Origin: Bacteroidales bacterium
Lineage (GTDB): Bacteria > Bacteroidota > Bacteroidia > Bacteroidales > UBA932
Assembly: GCA_017458265.1 (NCBI GenBank)
Contig: JAFTFV010000017.1
Location: forward strand, 1-40,002
Direction of reading: 5' to 3'
Length of the DNA: 40,002 nt
The first letter of the stretch is position 1, and each line of letters starts with the position of its first letter. The translations under genes and the position numbers were made by a program. The notes under the pieces were generated by a model. It did no database searches and was not told where the DNA came from. It worked only from the letters and a program-made list of their open reading frames with translations. Shown here piece after piece: positions 14,007 through 21,004 of this stretch.

Positions 14007-15090
14007 GGAATTCTCCGTTTACGGTGTCAAAATATGCCCGGTCTTCGGTTATCCTGTCGATGATTCCGCTCAGGCGGGCGCTGTCTGTGTCTGTGATAAA
14101 AATCTGCCCGAATTCAGAACCCGCTACCATCCCGATGAGATTGGAGATTCGGCCCAGGTCCAGTTTGTCGAACACATCGTCCAGTAGGAGGATGGGGGAG
14201 AACCCGTAAGAGTCCGTCATAATCTTGTACTGGGCGAACTTCAGCGCCACAAGGAAGGATTTCTGCTGCCCCTGGCTGCCGGAGCGGCGGAGGGGATGGC
14301 CGCCCAGGAGATAGACAAAATCGTCCCTCTGGGGGCCTGCCGACGTGAATCTGAGGGCAAGGTCACGCTCCAGCCGGGATGCGAAAAGGGCGGCGAGGGG
14401 AGTGGAGAGGGTATCGGCCTTGTATTCGATGGAGACCTCTTCGTTGCCACCGGAGATGAGGCGGTAGTAATCGGCAACGACGGGGCGGAGGTTATCGGCA
14501 AAACGGGCGCGGGAAGAAACGATTCTCTGGGCGAGCGGCTCCATTTTGAGGTCGATGATGCCCAGCAGTTCTTTCGAAGGGAAGTCCTCCTTAAGGAGTT
14601 TGTTCCTTTGGGCGAGGAGGCGGTTGTATGCCTGTACGGCGGCAAGGTATTCCCTGTCCATCTGGGAAAGGACTGCATTGGCCAGTTTGCGGCGCTCTTC
14701 ACCGCCTTCCCCGACAAGGGAAATATCCCCTGGAGAAACCATTACAACGGGAAGTGTGCCGATGTGTTCGCTAAGCCTTGAAACGGCCTTGGAATCCCTG
14801 ACAAGCTTCTTTTCGCCTTCGGAGACCTTGATTGAAAACTGGGAATCCGGGGCATTTTCCATGGCGTAAGTTCCGCCGATGGTGAAGCCTTCCGTGCCGT
14901 AGCGCCAGTTGAAGCGGTCAGGTGTGGAGAATGCGCTCTTTGTCATTGAAAGATAGTAGATTGCTTCCAGGAGGGAGGTCTTTCCCTCACCGTTGTTTCC
15001 GCTGATGCAGTTGACGTTGGGGGAAAAAGCGATTTCCTGAAATGCGATGTTCCTGAAATCCTGGACTACTATTTTCTTGAGGGTGGGCAT
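13996..15090 (-). CDS. recF: DNA replication and repair protein RecF
   Basis: A 364-residue SMC-like ATPase. Walker A GNNGEGKTS is at 31-39, the signature SGSQGQQKS is near residue 277, and Walker B ILLLDDVFDKLD is near 305-316. The start MPTLKKIVVQDFRNI is typical of RecF. It loads RecA onto gapped DNA together with RecO and RecR. The ATG at 15090 sits about 24 bases from a -7 box (15121-15114). The DUF721 gene overlaps its 3' end. Confidence 0.95.
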   Translation of the reverse strand: MPTLKKIVVQDFRNIAFQEIAFSPNVNCISGNNGEGKTSLLEAIYYLSMTKSAFSTPDRFNWRYGTEGFTIGGTYAMENAPDSQFSIKVSEGEKKLVRDSKAVSRLSEHIGTLPVVMVSPGDISLVGEGGEERRKLANAVLSQMDREYLAAVQAYNRLLAQRNKLLKEDFPSKELLGIIDLKMEPLAQRIVSSRARFADNLRPVVADYYRLISGGNEEVSIEYKADTLSTPLAALFASRLERDLALRFTSAGPQRDDFVYLLGGHPLRRSGSQGQQKSFLVALKFAQYKIMTDSYGFSPILLLDDVFDKLDLGRISNLIGMVAGSEFGQIFITDTDSARLSGIIDRITEDRAYFDTVNGEFHAR

Positions 15091-15110
15091 TGAGGCACTT
15101 CTTTTAATGA

Positions 15111-15141
15111 TTGCAAATATAATATTTTTTCGCTAAATTTG
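15111..15141 (+). promoter_or_regulatory. promoter of the TPR/YebC operon, overlapping the recF promoter
   Basis: TTG (15111-15113), 20 bases, TAAATTTG (15134-15141) on the plus strand, about 40 bases before ATG 15183. Confidence 0.65.
15114..15121 (-). promoter_or_regulatory. -7 box TATATTTG of recF
   Basis: A TAnnTTTG match on the minus strand, lying just after the plus-strand TTG -33 of the opposite operon. The two promoters therefore share DNA and may interfere with each other. Confidence 0.55.
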
Positions 15142-15182
15142 CAGGCTTTAATAATGGCAGACTTATAACAATTACTAACGAT

Positions 15183-15857
15183 ATGGCTAAAATTACCAAA
15201 GAAGAAGAACGTCAGCAGAATGTAGCTGAAGCAGTCTCCAAGACTGAACTGTTCTTCAAGAAGTACTCAAACCTCATTTACAGCTGCGTTATCGCCGTTC
15301 TTGTAATCGCACTCCTTGTAATCGCTTACAACCGCTTCATCCTCCAGCCCAAGAAGGCCCAGGCTGCAGACCAGATGGCCCAGGCAGAACGCTGGTTCGA
15401 AGCCGGTGAGTATGAACTTTCCCTCACCGGAGATGACAACTCCCTCGGTTTTGACGATATCATCTCCCAGTACGGTTCCAAGGCCGGACAGGCAGTATAC
15501 CTTTATGCAGGTATCGCAAAGTATCGTACAGGTGCTTATAAAGAGGCTCTCTCCCTGCTCAAGAAGTACAAAGGTGACGATCCTATCCTTCTTGGCAAGG
15601 CCCAGGCTTGCATCGGTGACACCTATGTAGAGCTTGAAGACCTCAACAATGCCGTTGTATGGTTCGAAAAGGCCGCAAAGACCACAGACAATCTCTTTGC
15701 CGCAGGTTACCTCATCAAGGCCGGTATCGCCAGCGAGGAACTTGGCAACAACGCAAAGGCCCTTGACCTCTACAAGAAGGTAAAGGATCTGTATCCCAAT
15801 GCTCCCGAGGCAATGGAAATCGACAAGTACATCACCCGTCTTGAAATTGCCGAATAA
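15183..15857 (+). CDS. TPR-containing membrane-anchored protein
   Basis: A 224-residue protein with a charged cytosolic start, one membrane helix (about 31-49, LIYSCVIAVLVIALLVIAY) and a C-terminal domain of TPR-like repeats: KAGQAVYLYAGIAKYRTGAYKEAL, KAQACIGDTYVELEDL and IKAGIASEELGNNAKALDLY are each given here as part of a unit. The shape is that of the YfgM-like family, an N-in anchored TPR domain for protein partners in the periplasm. Codon use is biased as in well-expressed genes. It is followed after two bases by the YebC-family gene. Confidence 0.8.
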   Translation: MAKITKEEERQQNVAEAVSKTELFFKKYSNLIYSCVIAVLVIALLVIAYNRFILQPKKAQAADQMAQAERWFEAGEYELSLTGDDNSLGFDDIISQYGSKAGQAVYLYAGIAKYRTGAYKEALSLLKKYKGDDPILLGKAQACIGDTYVELEDLNNAVVWFEKAAKTTDNLFAAGYLIKAGIASEELGNNAKALDLYKKVKDLYPNAPEAMEIDKYITRLEIAE

Positions 15858-15859
15858 TT

Positions 15860-16615
15860 ATGGGAAGAGCTTTTGAATTCCGCAAAGAACGCAAGATGAA
15901 GCGTTGGGGCCACATGGCCAAGACCTTCACCAAACTGGGCAAGGAAATCACCATCGCCGTTAAGCAGGGCGGTGCCGAGGTTACCGGCAACCCCCGTCTG
16001 CGTGCCCTCATCGCAGAGGCCAAGTCAGAGCAGATGCCCAAGGAAAACATCGAACGTGCTATCAAGAAGGCTACCGAGGCCAAGACCGGTGACTTCAAGG
16101 AACTGATCTACGAAGGTTTCGGCCCCTTCGGTATTGCATTCCTCGTTGAAGCAGCAACAGACAACAATACCCGTACAGTTGCAAACGTCCGCAGTTACTT
16201 CACAAAGTGTGGCGGCACCCTTGGTACCAGCGGCTCCGTGGCTTTCATGTTTGACCACAAATGCGTATTCCGCATCAAGGAAGACCCTGCCAAGCCCATC
16301 GACGTGGAAGAGCTCGAACTCGAGCTCATCGACTTTGGCGCAGAGGAAGTTTTCAAGCAGGAAGTTGAGGACGAAGACGAGAACGTAACCGTTGAAATAT
16401 CCATCTACGGAGACTACAGCGCCTACGGTCAGATTCAGAAGTACATCGAAGAAGCAGGCTACGAACTGGTTTCCGGCGGTTTTGAGCAGATTCCCAACGT
16501 GGACCTCAAGGAAGTCACCCCCGAGCAGCGCGCCACCCTCGAAAAGCTCATCGGCCTTCTCGAAGACGACGAAGACGTCACCAACGTCTACACCACCATG
16601 GCCCCCGAGGCATAA
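15860..16615 (+). CDS. YebC/PmpR family protein
   Basis: A 251-residue protein with the family start MGRAFEFRKERKMKRWGHMA (residues 1-20) and the conserved AKTFTKLGKEITIAVKQGG and NPRLRALIAEAKSEQMPKEN segments; the middle GTSGSVAFMFD is also typical. The family was long called a transcription regulator. Recent work links YebC-type proteins to helping ribosomes at difficult (proline-rich) stretches, so both roles should be kept open. The acidic loop QEVEDEDENV lies near residue 170. A bidirectional terminator follows. Confidence 0.93.
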   Translation: MGRAFEFRKERKMKRWGHMAKTFTKLGKEITIAVKQGGAEVTGNPRLRALIAEAKSEQMPKENIERAIKKATEAKTGDFKELIYEGFGPFGIAFLVEAATDNNTRTVANVRSYFTKCGGTLGTSGSVAFMFDHKCVFRIKEDPAKPIDVEELELELIDFGAEEVFKQEVEDEDENVTVEISIYGDYSAYGQIQKYIEEAGYELVSGGFEQIPNVDLKEVTPEQRATLEKLIGLLEDDEDVTNVYTTMAPEA

Positions 16616-16636
16616 GGATTTGTTGTCCTGAACCAG

Positions 16637-16666
16637 AAAAAGCTCCCGTTACAGGGAGCTTTTTTT
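16637..16666. terminator. bidirectional terminator between yebC-type gene and tmRNA
   Basis: Stem AGCTCCC (16641-16647) with GGGAGCT (16654-16660), loop GTTACA, with A4 before and T6 after. It ends the YebC operon on the plus strand and the tmRNA, whose 3' end is at 16668, on the minus strand. Confidence 0.85.
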
Positions 16667-16667
16667 G

Positions 16668-17063
16668 TGGAGGTGAGCGGACTCGAACCGCTGTCCAAAC
16701 GTCGCACCAGGCGGCTTTCTACATACTTATTCTTCCTTTGGTTTTTGTGCTGTCCCTGCCGGAAGACGGGCGAAGACAACCTTAGCCTTTAGGTCTTGGC
16801 CGGCTTTAAAGGCGTCCGCCGGTGCATCCCTGTCTGGATGATACCCCTGGGCCGGACGATACAGGGCGGAAAGTCCGAGGGATACTCGTCGGCGTCGCAG
16901 CCTTGGCGACGCGGATTAAGCTAATTGCCTTGGGCTAATTAAGCAGCGAGTGCATAGTTGTTGTTGGCAACTGATTTTTCGAAGTCTGAGATTTACGGGC
17001 AAGGCTTCCACGCCCGGTATGCTTACCGTCCAGCATCAGCGCTGTCAAAACCAAAACACCCCC
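16668..17063 (-). ncRNA. ssrA: transfer-messenger RNA (tmRNA)
   Basis: The minus strand starts GGGGGTG (17063-17057), which pairs with the 3' CACCTCC (16675-16669), and has the conserved early GACAGCGCTGATGCTGGACG stretch (17047-17028). The 3' end carries a tRNA-like T-arm GGTTCGAGTCC. The internal tag frame reads KSVANNNYALAA then TAA, close to the ALAA degradation tags of other bacteria. It rescues stalled ribosomes with SmpB. The 3' CCA is not encoded. Exact resume codon is uncertain. Confidence 0.95.
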
Positions 17064-17076
17064 GCTGAATGGACTG

Positions 17077-17107
17077 CAAAGATATAAAAAAAAAGATTCC
17101 CGGACAA
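17077..17107 (-). promoter_or_regulatory. tmRNA promoter
   Basis: On the minus strand TTG (17107-17105), 20 bases, TATCTTTG (17084-17077), about 14 bases before the 5' end of the mature RNA. It lies in the short gap between the NlpC/P60 stop and tmRNA. Confidence 0.75.
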
Positions 17108-17120
17108 GCCGGGAATCTTT

Positions 17121-17597
17121 TTACTCATCAGGGATGATTCTTCTGGCTCCCATGTAGCGCATCTGGAAGTACGGGTGGTTTGCGCTTTCTATTGTTACGC
17201 CTTTGGTTACGGAAGCATGGATGAAACTGAATGAACCGCTTTCTTCATCGATTCTTACGACAATCCCAACATGGCCGATGTCCCTTGCACCTGCTCTCTT
17301 GCCGAAGAACACAAGGTCTCCTATCTGCAGTTCGGAATACCTTTCAACCTTGCGCCCCTGGCGGAACTGGGTCTTGGAGTATGCGGGAATATTGTATCCG
17401 AAGTGGTTGAAAACGTAACTTGTGTAGCTGGAACAGTCAAATTCCTTGGGCCCCGGAGCTCCAAGCCTGTATGGACAGCCGATGAAGGACTTGGCGTAGT
17501 TCACTACCTGCTCTGACAAAGGCTCCTGGGCACCGGATTCAACGGCTCCAAGAAGCAGTGCCAAAATGGCAATTGCGTATGCATGCAACTTTTTCAC
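17121..17597 (-). CDS. NlpC/P60 family secreted cell-wall hydrolase
   Basis: A 158-residue protein beginning at a GTG, with a signal peptide (KK, then hydrophobic AIAILALLLGAV, cleavage near SGA-QE). The NlpC/P60 papain-like domain fills the rest: GCPYRLGAPGPKEFDCSSY with catalytic Cys55, IGHVGIVV with His109 and FIHAS with His127. It cuts peptide stems of peptidoglycan in the periplasm. I chose GTG because no ATG precedes the signal peptide in frame; a TATGTTTG box only four bases upstream would make the mRNA almost leaderless. It lies 37 bases after the fimbrial operon and could also be read from it. Confidence 0.85.
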   Translation of the reverse strand: MKKLHAYAIAILALLLGAVESGAQEPLSEQVVNYAKSFIGCPYRLGAPGPKEFDCSSYTSYVFNHFGYNIPAYSKTQFRQGRKVERYSELQIGDLVFFGKRAGARDIGHVGIVVRIDEESGSFSFIHASVTKGVTIESANHPYFQMRYMGARRIIPDE

Positions 17598-17634
17598 GTT
17601 GCAAACATACGCAAATTTTTTGCCAAGATGAAAT

Positions 17635-20600
17635 TTACCGTGCCGCGTTTCTGTCCCTTGAGCCAAGAACTCCGAATTCCAGCCCTATTTCCATGTTGAA
17701 CACTTGGTCATTCAACGAATATGGCCTGTCTTCGCTGTAATATGCAGGGTAGCCTGCACGGCGGTTAGAAGAGGCATTTTCCGGGTAGAAGTACATTCCC
17801 ACCTGGTTGTTAAGGACAGGGATACCGTTTTCATAGAGACCGGGGTCGTACCATCCGTTCACTAAACATAAATCGGCATCGAATCTGGTATTTGAATTCA
17901 GGGTCTTGCTGTTTATGATGGTCTTTTCCCCCTTGTCTTCCCAGAAGAGATGAATGTACTGATATCCGTTTCCGGAGCTGTCCTTGTAGTAATTCTGCAA
18001 GTACTTGTCGTCGTTGGGGATGATGTTGAAGTTGTACTCTCCGGCTCTGCTCTTTGCCACTTTTGTCACATACTGCGCGCCGCTGGTGAAATTACCGTCT
18101 GATACTTTGAACCACGGTTTATTGTATGCTGCGATAAGTCTCCAGTAAATGGGGAGATAGTTGCCGTCTACGCCGTCAAGATACAGCCAGTCATAGTAAA
18201 TGCTGTAGCTTTCTCCGGAAGGGTTTTCATAGTATCCAAGCATGTAGCTGTTTGTCTGCCTTTCGACATATTTGTTGTAAAGCTGATAATTGTTTTTCGC
18301 GGAGGTGCTGTATTTTCCATGGCCGGCTGCGCCGCTCCCGGTGAGCCAGGAGTATCCTGTGAGCACAGGCTGAACACGGTTGCTGCTGCCGATAGACGTC
18401 GATATCATAGTCTTCAGGATATTACCGTATGGCCCCATGCTGAAATTGTTCACCGTGGAAGCGTTGAGACATCCGAGATAATACCATAATAGATTGAAAC
18501 TGGTCCATTTGTAGCTGCCAAGATCATTCCAGTTCGGTGTGCCGGTCTTTTTCTCCTGCGCGTCATACTTTGCAAACACGTTATAGTGGTTGTATATACG
18601 TATAATGCTGTGTATAAACTCGACGGACTCGTGGCTGAAGGAATTTTCAATCTTTTTTCCATAATATATCGGCCCCCAGTTGCTGAAGTCCTCAGTGAAT
18701 CGGACGGAGTAAGAAGGAAGGTCGGCCGAGTTTCCGAATATGTCCGGATTATCAATCCCGGAATAATTGGTCCAGATTTCAAGCCCCTTGCAACCTCTTG
18801 TTCGTCCTCTGGATAGGTCTACAGTAAACGTTCTGGGATTCCATGAGAGCATGTAGTCCGGATTGAATGAACCGGATACGGATACGTAGTCATCTTGCTG
18901 TTTTCGTCCCTGATGGACTGCGTATTCATAGGTTTTGCCGTCATAACTGAAGTTCCCAAGGGGATTCTCGATATAGACTTCAGTTTCCTTTTTCACGGAG
19001 TAGCCTCCAGGATAGCCAAATGTTCCGGTAACTTTGAGGGCAAGCCCGTCGAAAGTATAATTGTCCTCGTCAAAACCCGGGAGATTGCTGAATCCGGATA
19101 CCGTGAAGTTTACCACAACGCTGCTCCCTACTGCAAAGGCGGCCCCGACCGACAGTTTTGTCCCATACGGGTCTGTCTTCACTGAAGAGAAAGAGAGGTT
19201 ACCGCATACAGGAGAAGGCAGGATATCGCCGCCTCCGGCCTTGCAAAGTTTCCAGCTGGAACCCGCCCGGGTACCTGTCACATCAACGCATATCCTTCCT
19301 TCGGGAGTGCCGGCGTCAAGTCCAAGGCTCTCATTCCATACCAATATGTCCGGAGCAAGGACTTCCACCGGAGTGGTTGAGCAAGTTTTTCCCTCATCTC
19401 CATATTTCAAGGTCAGGGCTCCCATCTGTCCGGCATATGCAGGATAAACGGTAACGGATATTTTGCAGCCGCGGGGGTCAGCCTCTGTCTTTTCTATACT
19501 TGTGTAGGCGTTTGCGATATTGTCAGGAAGGGAAGTGAAGCGGATGCTTCCAATCATGGCATCGGCCTTTTCGGAGGTAAAATACTCGGATGATTCATAT
19601 CGTATGGGAAGATAAGGATAAATGTCATCGGCCGCCGTTTTCCTCTCCAGTGTGAGGCTCTGCATCTCAGTAAGGCGCAGTTTCACCCTGTCCGTAACGG
19701 GAGCGACGCTTGTTCCGTAGGTGTTCCAGTAAAACTCTTCATGGATGCCGCCGGATACGATGTAGTCTCCCAGAGCCGCATCGGCCGATACCCTGAATTC
19801 GAAACTGTCTCCGTTTATTGACCTGTCCGGGAAAAGGTAGTTCACAGGTGTTCCGTCCGCCTTTTGGAAAGTCAGGGACAGATTCCCCTGAAGGTTGGTA
19901 CGGATACCGTCAGGTGATGAATAAACGTATCCAGGGTGGGCATAGATAATGTCGTTCACGAAGGAAAAGAAAGGGGAGTTTGAAGCCGTTTCTTCTCCGG
20001 GGCGCAGTATGATGCTTTTGTACATGTTCCGTCTTACATCGAAGTCTGATTTCATGTCTCCGGATCCCAGGAAGATTTCCCTTGCGTATACCTTTGAGTT
20101 AAGTTCGTATTCTACCAGAAGGCGCGTGCAGAGATTTATGTCGGTCCATGAGCCGAGGTCATCCCTTACTGTGGTCCATGATCCCGCACCGGAACGTGTG
20201 CCATGGCAATTCTCCAGCGTGTAAAGGACAATCCCGTTCTGGGCTCCTCCTCTTGACAGTTTCTGAAGGTCTGCAGCAGTCGCATAGTCGAAGTCTTTCA
20301 GGCGGGAAGGGTCTGTCTGCCGGAATCCTTCAGAAAAAAGCGGTGCAGACGTATTGGCCGAGAACACCTTTACCTTGATCATCCTGAAACCGGCGCTTTC
20401 GGGAATACCGCCGGTGTCCACCGTAAGCCCGAACTTGGCAAACAGGTTCCTTACTTCGATGAAAAGAGAGGTGTTGTCTTCAGTGAATTCGTCCTTGCCG
20501 ATATCGACAGTCCCCGTTTTGGGAATTCCCGCCGACGAGCTCTCCAGGGCGGCAAGAGCTCCGGCATCGGCACAGGTAAACATGCTGGATTTGAGCTGGG

Positions 20601-20994
20601 ATTCCTTGCTGTATTGGCCTGAAGACGCTGCTCCTACCATGCTTTCGGGAGGATTGATAACGCAATATATCCTTAACGCCGTATTCATGGGCAGCGGCCA
20701 GGAAAAGCTGCTCGCAGTGGCGGTTTTTATAAGCGGTGTGCCCTGCAGGCTGCCGGCGTTCTCTGCGTAACGGAGTATGTCCCCGCTGGCGGAATCGTAG
20801 GCAAGAAGAAGCGCCCTGTGAAAATTCTCCACATCGGAAGAGACCACGGATTTCGTTTCGGAGGCTCCCCTGAGTATGATGCCCACGTTCACGTACCTGA
20901 CAGTCTCTTCTGCTTCGTCAACGGCTTCCACCGTCTCCCTTGTACACGAAAGCAGGGCAGTGAGCATGCTGAATAATAATAACAGTCTTTTCAT
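17635..20994 (-). CDS. large DUF4906-like lipoprotein, probable fimbrial tip subunit
   Basis: A 1119-residue lipoprotein (signal MKRLLLLFSMLTALLSC; lipobox ALLSC with Cys17). The first 330 residues resemble the fimbrillin-like N-domain (VRYVNVGIILRG, ALLLAYDSASGDILRYA). The rest is a long beta-rich, Ig-like chain, with an aromatic- and Gly-rich C-terminal part that reads like a sugar- or surface-binding domain. The length and position fit the large DUF4906/tip proteins of Bacteroidales fimbriae. It is the last gene of the cluster; the gap to the previous gene is only ten bases. The binding target is unknown. Confidence 0.7.
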   Translation of the reverse strand: MKRLLLLFSMLTALLSCTRETVEAVDEAEETVRYVNVGIILRGASETKSVVSSDVENFHRALLLAYDSASGDILRYAENAGSLQGTPLIKTATASSFSWPLPMNTALRIYCVINPPESMVGAASSGQYSKESQLKSSMFTCADAGALAALESSSAGIPKTGTVDIGKDEFTEDNTSLFIEVRNLFAKFGLTVDTGGIPESAGFRMIKVKVFSANTSAPLFSEGFRQTDPSRLKDFDYATAADLQKLSRGGAQNGIVLYTLENCHGTRSGAGSWTTVRDDLGSWTDINLCTRLLVEYELNSKVYAREIFLGSGDMKSDFDVRRNMYKSIILRPGEETASNSPFFSFVNDIIYAHPGYVYSSPDGIRTNLQGNLSLTFQKADGTPVNYLFPDRSINGDSFEFRVSADAALGDYIVSGGIHEEFYWNTYGTSVAPVTDRVKLRLTEMQSLTLERKTAADDIYPYLPIRYESSEYFTSEKADAMIGSIRFTSLPDNIANAYTSIEKTEADPRGCKISVTVYPAYAGQMGALTLKYGDEGKTCSTTPVEVLAPDILVWNESLGLDAGTPEGRICVDVTGTRAGSSWKLCKAGGGDILPSPVCGNLSFSSVKTDPYGTKLSVGAAFAVGSSVVVNFTVSGFSNLPGFDEDNYTFDGLALKVTGTFGYPGGYSVKKETEVYIENPLGNFSYDGKTYEYAVHQGRKQQDDYVSVSGSFNPDYMLSWNPRTFTVDLSRGRTRGCKGLEIWTNYSGIDNPDIFGNSADLPSYSVRFTEDFSNWGPIYYGKKIENSFSHESVEFIHSIIRIYNHYNVFAKYDAQEKKTGTPNWNDLGSYKWTSFNLLWYYLGCLNASTVNNFSMGPYGNILKTMISTSIGSSNRVQPVLTGYSWLTGSGAAGHGKYSTSAKNNYQLYNKYVERQTNSYMLGYYENPSGESYSIYYDWLYLDGVDGNYLPIYWRLIAAYNKPWFKVSDGNFTSGAQYVTKVAKSRAGEYNFNIIPNDDKYLQNYYKDSSGNGYQYIHLFWEDKGEKTIINSKTLNSNTRFDADLCLVNGWYDPGLYENGIPVLNNQVGMYFYPENASSNRRAGYPAYYSEDRPYSLNDQVFNMEIGLEFGVLGSRDRNAAR

Positions 20995-21004
20995 AGTCTA
21001 TTCG

